Source: Agrypnia vestita
Taxonomy: Eukaryota > Arthropoda > Insecta > Trichoptera > Phryganeidae
Length of the DNA: 64,000 nucleotides
Direction: 5' to 3'
Assembly: GCA_016648135.1 (NCBI GenBank)
Contig: JADDOH010001542.1
Span: 1-64,000, forward strand
The number at the start of each line of letters is the position of its first letter. The stretch's first letter is position 1. Shown one piece after another: positions 20,891-31,541 of the stretch. The notes under the pieces were generated by a model. The model was not told where the DNA came from. It searched no databases and saw only the letters and a list, made by a program, of their open reading frames with translations. Made by a program: the position numbers and the translations under genes.

Positions 20891-22860
20891 ACGAATTAAT
20901 TTCTCGCGGGGTTCGGCGGACCGTCAACAAAACGTTCGTCGACCCAGAAATTTCGTGGGCCATCCTGTAACTAGAAATTAAACGGGCATTACTTTATTAC
21001 AACTAATAAAGAGGTCATTACGTGTTCAACATTACCCTCAATGGATATAACCTACCATAGGGGTCTATTACTGTACGGGCTCGGATTGCGGCCAATCAGC
21101 GTGACGAGTGAAATGAACTGAATGCGCGGTCGAGGGTTCGGGTCCCGCCTGGCGACAGGTCCTCTAGCGTGCGCACGAGGATCACGGCTCGGGTGATGCG
21201 GTGCACGGAGGAAAATAATAGCCATTTTTAATTAATTTGTTATTTAAGTCAAGTAAACGCCAAAGAAATGTTCGTCCGTAATAATTCAGCTATAATTCAC
21301 TCACCAAATTTGCGCATCGTTATAAACGTCGGTATGTAAATTAGCAGAGTGGATGGCGTGAGCTGCACTGAAGCATGAACGAAAATGCCAGCCAGATAGA
21401 TGATGAAATTGTTGTTAAAGCTTGTTGTAAACAAAAAGCCACACTTATCAATAAAATTTATTTATATATAATCACAATTACTTTTTTACATTCAGCTTGT
21501 AATGCCCCGCTGGGTGAAACCTGTTCTGTTAGTTAACAATTAAATAGTTTTATTATTCTTGGTTGAATTGAATTATATAATATAAGAAAAGGAGTTAAAA
21601 TGTATATAATATAAGTGAAAAAATATATAAAATATTGAATCACGGGCGGATCATTAAACACTCACTGGAAAACGTTCGCTAACAAAAAAAAATCAACACA
21701 TGGACATAACACATAACATTTATATGAATACACGGAAATAACAAATAACACTTATATGAACACACGGAAATAACACATAACACATGATACACATAACACA
21801 AATAACTCTGACCGATATCTATAACTAATTATTGTTCTCATTTATTTGTGTCAATGTATTTCATACTTATATTTCTGACTCCTTTTGTATTCTATTGGCA
21901 AGAGAAGATATTTCGTTTAAAAGTTTTTTTTTATTAAATTATATTTCTAATGTTGTAGTTCTCATATTTTTCTAAATTTTAATTTAGATAAATTACAGAG
22001 TATCGTTATTGTTAAGATTCCACTGTTGGATACAACGGATGAACCTGACTCCTTTACCGCAGATCTCGGTCTAGATATATTTTATATATCTAGACTAGAG
22101 ATATATTTTACATAAAACAAAAAAACAATAGTGTATAGAAAAATTAAACAAATGAAATGTAAAAATAAAGAATTCTGTACTCACTGTACAAGCTTACATA
22201 AATAAATAAGTAGGACAATGATTACACTGATGTCAACACAGAACTACCTTATACGGTCTGGTTCTACAGCTGGTTTACTACAAATTTAAAAAATTACAAC
22301 TGACTTGTAAAGTTTGAAACATTGATAAGTGTCTAAATACTAATAAATACTCTAAAATAAATAAATACTTGTAGGTATATTAGTAAATAAGTCGCACTTA
22401 GTTACAAAACTGAAAAATGTCAATTTAAAATACGATTTGTTTACTACAGTGTATCATAAATAAGCGCAAGAGGGAAAATGCTTTCGCTGTGATCCAATTC
22501 TATCGTCTAAAGAAGGGGCTTAATTCATCTCTGTATAATTTCATATTCTATTCATATTAAATATAGATATATTCATACAAAATTTTTATTGAAATATTAA
22601 AATATCAACAATCTTGCTATAGAATATGAATATATTATAATTGCTCAATAATAGTAATATTAGGGGCAATTAAAACAAAGTAAATGTTGGTAATTTAACG
22701 TATTTGGTTAGTTTAACTTTTAAGAAAGAAGTGATGATGAAGTGCACATCGAGTCTTACTGTCAAATCGTCGTGGACATGAGATCTTATCTCTTTCTACG
22801 ATCATAAGTATATCTCAGACAGAAGATAGTACTGAGATTGATTTTGGTTTAATCTCTGAG
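20891..22860. other. About 2 kb without genes; short repeats only
   Basis: At about 21110-21150 a GC-rich part with GGTTCGGGTCCCGCCTGG resembles a tRNA B box, but no full tRNA fold is evident. At about 21701-21800 a short tandem repeat of ACACGGAAATAACA and ATAACACTTATATGAA recurs every 35 bp or so. At 22069-22095 GTCTAGATATA and TATATCTAGAC form a small hairpin. The rest is AT-rich and unassigned. Confidence 0.4.
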
Positions 22861-23070
22861 ATTTATCTCACTGTGTCTCCTTCTCTGACACGGACCTTAA
22901 TATTTGTAAATGGACTTCGTACGAAGTTGGATGGTGCTCGTCACCGCATCGCCGGACGGTTAATGGATGAACAAACTCGGCATCAAACAGATTCCCCAAT
23001 AACAAATCAAATAATTGGTGCCACAGTGAAATGGGGCGGGAATCACTGCGTCCCCAGTTTAGTTGGCTGT
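22861..23070. other. Unassigned, coding-like composition
   Basis: Open frames run on both strands (22873-23085 plus, 22868-23209 minus) and the composition is less AT-rich. ACTTCGTACGAAGT is a 14-bp palindrome near 22915. I do not recognise any protein family; decayed LINE sequence is possible. Confidence 0.25.
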
Positions 23071-23345
23071 TCATACAGGGTGTGACAGAACAGTAACTGG
23101 CCATAATACTTTGAAGATAGAATCCTGTGCAAATTATTAGTCGACAGTGTTCGAACGTCAATGACCTAATACCAATATTAATGGAGATGGGCGATTTCGA
23201 AGTTTGCATTTTTCTTCAATACCTACTTCTGAATTATCTTTTGTATGACGTAAGACTACCTTTAAAGTAAATATATATGTAATATAAAAAATTTGAATAA
23301 AAACTTGCACAAATAAAATCCCTCTTAAAAGCTGCGATATAATCG
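23071..23345. mobile_element. TACAGGGTG palindromic MITE, partial copy
   Basis: It starts CATACAGGGTGTGACAG and continues with ACCTAATACC, AATATTAATGGAGATGGG, CGAAGTTTGCATTTTTCTTC and AATACC, the same order as in the MITEs at 32505, 36191 and 48380. The right arm is lost or too decayed to place. It directly precedes another LINE tail. Confidence 0.6.
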
Positions 23346-23365
23346 ATGAGCGTGTACGAAAATAT

Positions 23366-23470
23366 GTATGAATGTGGTCGAAGCTAAAGTGGTGTGCCAG
23401 GATGGGAGAAGGGTGTGGCATTCTATCCTCCCTGCCTATCCCTGGAGAAAATCGGCGTGATGATTATTAG
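23366..23470 (+). pseudogene. GHVERM-type LINE, 3'-end fragment
   Basis: ATGTATGAATGTGGTCGAAG, then CTAAAGTGGTGTGCCAGG and ATCGGCGTGATGATTA follow the last 100 bp of the LINE family at 11553, with more substitutions. It is a very short, older truncated copy ending at the family's TGATG tail. Confidence 0.85.
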
Positions 23471-24105
23471 TTGATTAGTTTTTTTAGAAATTCGAATCAG
23501 AATTTTTTAATTCAGAAGGGATTTAATAATTATAAAATGTATTAAAGCTAATGATATTAAAAAATTTATATAAGTTACTTTAAAGATTCTCAAACTTTTT
23601 AAATATAATTAATAAATTTAAGAATTTTATAGTAATATTCGATTTTTCATGTCAACACGAGACAACATTTTGGAATCACATAAAGTAACTTGGCGAGATG
23701 TCCCTGGTTGAACGTTAACACGAATCGCGTGGCGGTTTCCATGTCATTTGTAATTAACAATTAAAATTATAAATATATAAACAAATTTTTTCCAACGTTT
23801 ATGAACGATATCAGAAATTAGTATAGTTACATTTCAGTTGTTCAGTTCAGTATAGTTGTTCAGTATAATGGTAGTTCAGCATAGTACATATATTACAGTT
23901 GAAATTTCTGTAAGATTAAGACTACTGTGTACACGGAATTTATGGAATAGTTGAATTATGATATAATATCGATTACGTCCCACTAAATAAGCAAGAGTCA
24001 AAGAGAGCAAAAAATACTATTGTGATAAATATATATTACATTGTGGGTGGGGGGAGAATATTTTTTCTCTTTTATTTTTTGTTTTTTATGGGCTTTATTT
24101 TATTT
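23471..24105. other. AT-rich spacer
   Basis: No gene. GTTCAGTATAGTTGTTCAGT near 23843 is a short tandem duplication. The end (24040-24105) is poly-T rich and lies just past the LTR primer-binding site on the minus strand. Confidence 0.4.
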
Positions 24106-24482
24106 AAGGGGTCACCACCAGTATAGAAATACTGGGGTATCTAAATATTGGAATATATATATATATATATATAATTCGGGAAGCAGAGAATAAAAAGAAG
24201 AATTTGGAATATACTTACAAGATTTATTTAATTACGAATACACAGATTTTTAACAATACTTTTTAATAAAAAATTAAGACTAGTTATAAAACACTGGATG
24301 AACGAGGTCTACGAGGAGGGTGTTAAAAATCGCATCTCTCCCTCTATTTATAGATATTTGCGAATGCCAGAATATTCTCCCAAAAAAAGGGTATAGGGTT
24401 GTGCTGTCTGCGGCTTCCGACATGATCGATATCTTTCGATGAGAATATCGAAAAATATCGATCCAAGCCTCAGACTACAACA
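24106..24482 (-). mobile_element. Solo LTR with primer-binding site remnant
   Basis: Read on the minus strand from 24482: it begins TGTTGTAGTCTGAGGC, has a TATA box TATAAATAG (24344-24352), an AATAAATC-type polyadenylation signal near 24222, a TA-repeat near 24150-24172, and ends near CTGGTGGTGACCCC. TGGTGACCCC immediately after an LTR is a common primer-binding start in insect Gypsy/BEL elements. The order U3-TATA-polyA-PBS fits a 5' LTR of about 365 bp. Nothing of gag or pol follows on the minus strand side (below 24106). U3 contains several ATCGATAT-like motifs. The family is not determined. Confidence 0.65.
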
Positions 24483-25479
24483 TCAAATCCTAATATGTAC
24501 TGTGTGTGCAATTAATTGCCTGTGCGTGCATTTCGATGTGTTTAGTTGTGTGTCTTTTCATTTATTTAGCCTATCTATACATCTTTTAATTTGAGAAAGA
24601 CAATCGTTCGTTGTGTTGGTGTTTATGGGTATAGAAGAAACGAATATTAATGTATTATATACAAAAATGGCACGAACAATAAATCAAAATACGTGAATTT
24701 TTAAAACATGTTTTGACACTTTACGAAAAATATTTTTTGTCAATTGCGACAACCGAAATTTCGGACGCCTTTATTAAACCGAGTAGTATCTGTACCGCGG
24801 CTGAATATAAGACCAGCAAATGACAGTCACCGCGAATACTGTTTTTTTCCACACGGTGATTGATTACATGATTGCTTCATTATGTGCAGAGAACGATTAC
24901 TTAATTACGTAAAATGCGTTGAAGAATTTGTAAATTCTTAAATGAAGCGCGAACGCGAAACGGCAGCGGAGCGGAAGAAATAAATTTGCTGCTCAAACGG
25001 CAATACAATCACATCGGCACCGTAGATAACCCAAGTTGTCTGGAATCAACATTTTAATGAATACCTAACCAATATAGACGGCTTTTTAGGATAGAAATAA
25101 TATCTATTATCTATGTATAAATGATTCACAGTCATTTTTAATCAAAAATTATTAATGTAAGATATAAGTAAAAACGGATTGAAATATTAGATTTGAGAGA
25201 ATAAGAAGCAAAAGCGCAATAAACGTTTTTGTAAGTGATTTTGAAGGCAGAGCGGGGTTTTTTAAATTAAAATGATTTTGATAAAATGCTTCTAAAACGT
25301 GCTTTCAAAATCACATTCAAAACACGTCCCCCAGTATTCTCATCATATACAAAGCGGCGCTTTTGCGTCATGTACGATTATATAGGAGATTACGCAAAGG
25401 CGCACTTTTGCGTAGGTAATTTTTCTTTAAAGTGAAATTAAGAAAAAATCAGGCACTTAAACAGAATGTTGGTTAAACA
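24483..25479. other. About 1 kb, nothing firmly recognised
   Basis: Near 24600-24630 CGTTCGTTGTGTTGGTGTTTA resembles the hairpin repeat of 5030-5100 and 39216-39393. About 25240-25330 contains inverted GTGATTTTGAAGGC and CTTTCAAAATCAC pieces, and GCGCTTTTGCGT / GCGCACTTTTGCGT occur nearby. No ORF with motifs. Confidence 0.35.
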
Positions 25480-25482
25480 CTC

Positions 25483-25589
25483 ACTGATATTTTTAGTCTA
25501 CCGGTGTATCGTTTTTTACAAGATAGTGTAATAGTTGTCCTGACGAAGAGATGGGTACGTCTCTAAACCGGTAGACTAAAAATCTCAGT
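25483..25589 (+). ncRNA. Hairpin with hammerhead-like core (candidate)
   Basis: Outer arms ATTTTTAGTCTACCGGT and ACCGGTAGACTAAAAAT pair over at least 17 bp. Inside, CTGACGA (25540-25546) is followed by AGAGA-loop-TCTCT (25547-25564) and AAAC. The hammerhead ribozyme core is CUGANGA, stem II, GAAA; here only the G of GAAA is changed (to T). Penelope-like retroelements are known to carry hammerheads. A stem I is not obvious, so this is at best a decayed motif. Confidence 0.35.
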
Positions 25590-26204
25590 AACATAAATGA
25601 CATTTTATTAAAAAAAATAAAGATTATTACCTGAATCCGCATCATTCTATACGGTAGCCCGCATATTTTTTCTCCGCAGTGTGTAATATTTCAGGGTAAA
25701 GACCACAGTGACGTGTAGATGATAAAATCTCAAATCTTATTTCTTAAAAACATCTTCAAATAAAAATGTTAAACACAAAGCTTCGACGGTTTGTCGCAAT
25801 AATGTACCCGAGATCTCGCACCAAATTTAAATTGCTAAATTTCCCGGTCATCTTGTCTCAAATGTAGCGAATGGTATTTAGCAGGCTAAGCTCGGAAATG
25901 AAGCGGCCGACGCTCGCGGGCCAATTGGCGCGGTAATCAGCGCCGGCTCCAGCCTAATTTCCCGCCAAGTCCCGCCGCCATGTCGCAATTTACACCTGAC
26001 GAGGTGTCGGGATTGGCCGAGTGACGCGATCTAATCGCTGCTAGCGTTAATTCTCAGTCGTGTCGTTAATTAAGCATCGCCTGCGGATGTGTTGTGCTAG
26101 AAACAACTCGCATAATTGAATGAATCACGTATATTTAAGGTAATTCGATGTGTAAATTGCCACCGTTTTTGATGTTAATATCTTAGTTTGTCGAAATTAA
26201 AATA
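25590..26204. other. Non-repetitive DNA with GC-rich core
   Basis: About 25850-26060 is distinctly GC-rich for this window, with CGGCCGACGCTCGCGGGCC and CCGCCAAGTCCCGCCGCCAT and no match elsewhere in the window, no ORF and no repeat ends. It contains TAATTAAG and AATTGGCG. It could be a conserved non-coding regulatory element; this is inference from composition only. Confidence 0.3.
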
Positions 26205-27290
26205 TGTTTTTACAAAAGCGAGCTATTACTACACCCGTATACAAATCAGGCATTCTTGAAGAAATAACTTATTATAGACCTAATTCGCTTATTTCAAACT
26301 TTGGAAAAATCACAGAAAAAATTGTCATAAAAAGATTATCCCAATAATACAAAATAAGACAATAAGATAAAACAACTTAATTAATGAAAACCAATTTGGC
26401 TTCACAGAAAACAAAGGTACACAAGACGCGATTGGCAAACTATCTACCATTATCCTAGAATCTGAGAATAGAAATATATGTGAATGGGGAAGACGAAATA
26501 AACTTTTGTTTAATGTTTCCAAGTGTTCGGTTATATCCTTCACTAGGGCCCAAAAAACTCTATTTTTTCGCTACAAAATGAACGACCAAAATCTGACAAG
26601 AACATCAAATGTTAAAGATCTAGGTGTTAGATTTGTAAGCAACCTAACATTTCACGATCATATATAGACGATCAGTGGTAATGCTTTAAGAATGTTAGGA
26701 TTTGTTCTGCGTACTGCCAGGGTTTTCGAGAATACCCGCGTACTGAGAACTCTTTACAATTCCTTGGTGCGGAGTAGACTCGAGAGTGGCTCGATGATCT
26801 GGGGGCCACATGAGGGCAAGTACTCTCTTATAATGGAAAAAGTCCAAAAGAAGTTTCTGAGATATCTCTACATGAGAGAGTACGGGCATTATCCTTGGCT
26901 CTACCCAACCGAGTTTCTCCAGGGTATGCTTGGCTACAATAGATTAGAGACTAGAAGGAATGCGTATTTGATTACACATTTTTATCGATTGTTGCGCGGT
27001 ATGATCGATAATACTGAAATTATGCAGATCATTGGTTTGTATGTTTCTGATAATTACCTTAGACATTGTCAGCATAGATTGTTTCACATGCCAATATACA
27101 GGACCAACCTGCCGATGGTTATGCCTTTTGGAAGAACTACAGCTATGCTGAAAAAAATCGCTTTGAGTTTGATTGATATTTGGGATTGATGGTAGATGGG
27201 AATTGATATATTTCATGTGTCTGAAGGGGTTATATAATTTAAGTTTGTAATGTACATATTATTGAATAAATAAATTGAGAGTATTTCCTA
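26205..27290 (+). pseudogene. Jockey-like LINE polymerase lacking RT core
   Basis: The upstream part reads ITTPVYKSGILEEITYYRPN, SLISNFGKITEKIV (RT motifs 1-2), then NQFGFTENKGTQDAIGKL. Near 26460 it jumps to ICEWGRRNKLLFNVSKCSVI, SFTR and VKDLGVRF, which belong after the YADD box, so roughly the central palm domain is deleted. From 26692 to 27189 an open frame gives LYNSLVRSRLESGSMIWGP, VQKKFLRYLYMREYG and LGYNRLETRRN to IDIWD, the usual C-terminal region of Jockey/CR1-type elements. An A-rich tail with AATAAATAAATTGA ends it near 27285. It cannot make an active enzyme. Confidence 0.85.
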
Positions 27291-27409
27291 CGACAAACCG
27301 ATACTAAAATTAAAATCGTAAGAACAGATGAAGATATTTTTATATGTGTTTATTTATTTAAGCTTACAGAGTGGCGGCAGAATACAGCTGGCTTGCAATA
27401 GGTCTTAAG
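27291..27409. other. Short spacer
   Basis: Between the LINE tail and the dispersed repeat. AT-rich, nothing seen. Confidence 0.3.
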
Positions 27410-27530
27410 CCTAATAAACAAAAAAGACTTCCATACCTTCTATACCGTATGAGACATCTTGATTAATACCCTTTTGGGGTAAAATCCTGTATTGTATTTT
27501 TGAAAAATTTGAACTCTATTAATGAGGTGT
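27410..27530. repeat. Dispersed repeat with AGACTTCCATAC core, partial
   Basis: CAAAAAAGACTTCCATACCT, then ATACCGTATGAGACATCTTG and GGGGTAAAATCCTGTATTGT match the middle and right part of the repeat at 9830-10060 and the middle of 56985-57170. The left part is missing. Confidence 0.65.
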
Positions 27531-29312
27531 CTAAGTAAGTGGGTGTTCTTAAAAAATATCTGTTTATTTGATGTGGAAGCGGCACGATACCAAAAAAAGT
27601 TTTATCCAAATCCAGATCGCAAGCCATTCATTGCGTTCTGAAGTTTCGGCTAAAATATTAGTGTTTGATGAATATTACATAAAACGGGTACTAATGTTAT
27701 TTTAAAAGTTGTTAGAAATCAGAGTCACTCACATTTACTAATTTCTGCAGCCAAAGAATTCAAATATAATTTTTTTTTTAAATTTACATTTTGACAGTTG
27801 TCTTATATTTTTGGGTGTTGGGGTAACAATCGCAATTATAACATTCTGATTATTTTAAGAATAAGTTGGCTTATATTATTCTAAAAATACGGTAATCCCG
27901 TGCACGGTACCTCGAGCCGCGCGCCGGATTGAAAGAGGTCACAGCGAGCGAAATAACTTTCATTAGAAGATTGAATAACGTTCAAATCTCGGCAAGACTG
28001 AAGGCGGTATTAATTGAATTAGTTAAATGAGAGAGATGCCCGACTATTGAAGTCATACTCAAACTCTACAAAACTGATAATGGAAGTTGGGATTGAAATA
28101 ACACGTCACCGTCCCGAGGTTTTTGGCGATTGTTATTGAAATATTTACAAGTAGAACGATTGATTGAGTTGTATATCGACATTTTTGCTAGGCGGAGAGC
28201 CAGCGACCACCAGACTTTATATTTATTTTCTTACACTCATATTAATCACTACCAGACGCTTTTCGCGGGTCATTTTTCCGCCAGACGTTTTAAAGTTCTA
28301 TAGAAAAATCGTGTCATTTATGTTATAGTAACGAGTAATAACGCACTGGTTTATTTCACCACTTAGGTACTCCGCCGGATTATTTCTAATTATTTATCGC
28401 TTCGATTATCTTACGACTGGCCACCCTGGCCGTCGCCTCGCGGCCGACTTCGCACCGAACGAACTGTCAAACCACGACTCTGGTCGCCACGGCGTAATTT
28501 CGCTATCTATACCTGGTAGTTTTATCGAACTTCTTAGATTACTTTTAGGACAAGTTTCCCTTCGCTTCTCGGTTGTTTTCGGTTTGTAGACATTTTCCGA
28601 AGGTCGTAGACTATTCTAAAGTCTTCCTTAGTGTTCTTCCAAAGTTACAAAGGATTCGGACGTCTGGCGGTAGCTGGCTCCTAAACGTTTGCACGTAATT
28701 CACGATTACGGAATCTCGGAACTACTTAAAGTATTTATGTATCTCGGGATTTTAATCTTTCAGGATATTTTGACCAAACACTCGATGCTTTGCCGTAGTG
28801 GCGTATTATTAAAACAATTATTCCCAGCACAACAAGGATGTTATATTAGAAGTACAACAAAGCCGGGAGGTGCGCGTAAAGTTGATGTGAAAAATGTCGA
28901 CATTTAAATTACGAGTCATTTCTAATCCCAGGATTGCAATTTTGTTACGGGATTTTATTTATTATTTACAAAGTAGCTTCAAGCAAACATAGCACATTTC
29001 TGCATCGGTCATTTGGAATGTCCGTATTATCCGACTTGAGAAAAGATGTTACTGTACACTCCAAGGTATCATCGGCCCATGTCACCTCGGATGATCGGCA
29101 CTCTACATGTATAATTAGCACCGACGTCAATAGAAATTAAAATATTAATTATTTTAATTTCTAAAATAATATGTGTATATGAAAAACTATTTAAATGTAT
29201 CACTGGGGTAAAACTATTTAAAAACAAATTACCTAAATAGGTACGTTAAAAAACTTAGAAGTAATATTACAAAATTTTGAAAACAACCCTTATTAAAAGT
29301 ATCCGATTTTTA
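27531..29312. other. About 1.8 kb without a recognised gene
   Basis: It includes a less AT-rich stretch at about 27895-28480 with CGGTACCTCGAGCCGCGCGC and CGGCCGACTTCGCACCGAAC and no repeat partner in the window. At 28530-28640 TTCGCTTCTCGGTTGTTTTC resembles part of the heat-shock-motif repeat at 50150, but without properly spaced GAAnnTTC cores. The open frames at 28689-28907 and 28934-29140 have no motif. Confidence 0.35.
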
Positions 29313-29314
29313 TA

Positions 29315-30599
29315 TTAGGTCCTTACATATGAAATTGACGTTTAGTATGGGAGGAACATAAAGCCGATTTTTTTTATTATAATATATTTATTTAATCAAA
29401 GTATGTACCATTGCTATCTATGCACTTTTGCCATCTCATAGGTAGTTCATCGATCCCTTTACTAAAAAAACCATTCGGACGGGAATCAATAAAATCTTTG
29501 AAGGCGGTTTGGACTGCCCCATCGGAGTTGAATTTTTTCCTTTGCAAGAAGTTATCCAAATTTCGAAAAAAAATGGTAATCTGTTGGGGCAAGGTCCGGA
29601 GAGTACGGTGGATGTCTTAGACATTCCAATTGAAGCTCCTCTAATTTGGTAGCCGTCTGTTGTGCAGTGTGTGGTCTAGCGTTATCATGAAGCAGCAGTG
29701 GCCTAGAGCGATTAACCAGCCTCGGTTGTTTAGCAGCTAGCTTTTCCATCATGGTTTGCAGTTGCTGACAATGACATCTGCCGTAATCGTCTGGCCAGAT
29801 TTAAGAAAGCTGTAGTGAACGACACCAGCACTAGTCCACCAAACGCTCACAAGTAACTTTTTTGGAGTCAATTTTCGCTTGGGGCATGGTTTGGCTGGTT
29901 TGGCAGGGTTCAGCCATTGCGATGAGCGCTTCCGATTATCGTACAGGATCCACTTTTCATCATAGGTAATGATTCGATTTAAAATCCCTTCATTATTGTG
30001 CCGGTTGAGTAATGAAACGCAGCAGTCAACGCGCGTTTGTTGATTTGCTTCACTCAATTCGTGAGGTATCCACCTTTCAAGCTTTTTCACCTTACCAATT
30101 TGCTTCAAGTGGATTAAAACAGTTTTATCACTAACACCGTAGCCTGCAGCTAACTCGGATGTGGTTTGCGATGGATCCGCTTCCACAATAGCCTTCAATT
30201 CTCCATTATCAACTTTGGTCTCCGGCCGTCCACGGGGCTTGTTCTGCAGGTCGAAATTTCCAGAACGAAAACGTTGGAACCAAAAACGCACTGTGTTTTC
30301 TTTTGCGGCACCGTCGCCATACACATCATTAATCCTTCGAGCCGTTTCTGCAGCACTGGTGCCACGGTGGAACTCGTACTCGTAAATAACGCGATATTTC
30401 AAGTTTTTCATTTTGTAAACTGAGTGACGCAAAGAAAAAAACAATTGAGGAAAAAACAAATGAATTATAATTTTCAAAACACAAATACATGAGTAAATAG
30501 CTGTATAAATTTGGATTTGGAATTCCTAACCAAAGAGAAGATATTTGAGATCAAATTTGCCAGTACGGCAAAACGTCAATTTCATATGTAAGGACCTAA
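29315..30599 (-). mobile_element. Mariner element, copy 2
   Basis: A 1285-bp mariner in reverse orientation, bounded by TTAGGTCCTTACATATGAAA on the left and its inverse on the right, with TA duplications at 29313-29314 and 30600-30601. The terminal repeats are better matched than in copy 1. It is nearly identical in sequence to copy 1 (8533-9819), so both derive from one recent source. Its transposase is broken (29392-30411). Confidence 0.97.
29392..30411 (-). pseudogene. Mariner DD34D transposase, frameshifted
   Basis: The same protein as in copy 1. From the start at 30411 the frame is open through the helix-turn-helix region and the first catalytic D (ITYDEKWILYD) to about 29780, where one base is missing in the GATGTC(T)ATTGTC context. 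The next frame carries LLLHDNARPHTA and APTDYHF with the second and third D, and then the same eight-T run as in copy 1 shifts the frame again for the last 50 or so residues. The N-terminal lesions of copy 1 are absent here, so the T8 change predates the other damage or is inherent to the lineage. Confidence 0.95.
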
Positions 30600-30601
30600 T
30601 A

Positions 30602-31390
30602 TTACCAAAAATTGTATTTTTCTTGGTTTCATTGACCGTTGCTGTAAGAATGGGTTAAGTACGCATTCGGTATCTACTGCTAACAACATTTGCATGGAAT
30701 AATAATATAATTTCAACGGGTCTGTTTACTGTAAAATGCATTATTCATGTGGCGTACGCCTCGATGTCTGCCGAGACCGGCATGGAGCAAAGGTCTGGAC
30801 TTTTAGGGAAGTCCTGAGAAGGAAGAACTGAGCCCGGAAATTATTTAAAAAAACCTCGGAAAATAATACCAATTGTAAAAAAAAATTCTTACATTTTATG
30901 AACATGTTGACATCCTTCTGCTCTCATTTCACTAACTAAAATCCTTTTTGTCTCACTTTCATTGAAAAAAGAATGGGGATATTTGCATTGCATCGTGGCA
31001 TTTCTTGCGCACCTAAGAGTGGACAAACTAACATAATAACGATAAAATAATAATAATAAAAATACGCCCCGTTGAGAAAAATGTATTTAAATTTACTAGT
31101 AGCGATAAAAAATTACCCCTAATAATATCCTAGGAAGAATTCCGCACTCCAATTTTATTGTTAAATTAAATTATTCATACACTGAAGTATACTTAAACTT
31201 CATTACCCTGTGTTTAATGCTGTCTCATTCAGATTTACGAGGAAAGAGGTTGGGTCAACGTTTTGTCATAAACGGTAAAATCCATGTAGACAAAACCTCG
31301 GCAGACCCAAGCCAACCTAACAGTGAGACTTAATAGAGATGAGAGAAGACAGTTGGATAAGATGGGAAGAATAAGGAGAATTACTATCTC
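30602..31390. other. About 800 bp, nothing firmly recognised
   Basis: A part at about 30745-30850 is GC-richer (CGATGTCTGCCGAGACCGGC) and could be eroded retroelement DNA. No open frame or terminal repeat supports an assignment. Confidence 0.35.
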
Positions 31391-31393
31391 TAA

Positions 31394-31538
31394 GGCCCAG
31401 TTGTATAAAGTTGGGTTAAAGTAAACGTTCGTTTAAAACATAGATTTTTGCGTTCTTCACCAATCAAACAACCCGCCTCAGTAAAAATCTATCATTTAAA
31501 CGAACTTTTACTTTAATCCAACTTGATACAACCGGGCC
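31394..31538. mobile_element. GGCCCGGTTGTATCAA palindromic MITE
   Basis: A 145-bp near-complete palindrome: GGCCCAGTTGTATAAAGTTG on the left and CAACTTGATACAACCGGGCC on the right, with inner arms CGTTCGTTTAAA and TTTAAACGAAC. It is flanked by TAA on both sides (31391-31393, 31539-31541), which fits the 3-bp TWA duplication of PIF/Harbinger MITEs. Relatives lie at 38779-38912 and, as an end fragment, at 45295-45353. Confidence 0.85.
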
Positions 31539-31541
31539 TAA

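Noticed and set aside
21110..21170. tRNA or SINE based on GGTTCGGGTCCCGCC
   Set aside because: Only one box visible and no partner copy; not enough to annotate separately.
28525..28645. Fifth copy of the heat-shock-motif repeat
   Set aside because: Shares TTCGCTTCTCGGTTGTT but lacks correctly spaced GAAnnTTC; homology too weak to claim.
30161..30423. Plus-strand open frames over mariner copy 2
   Set aside because: Antisense shadows of the transposase frame.
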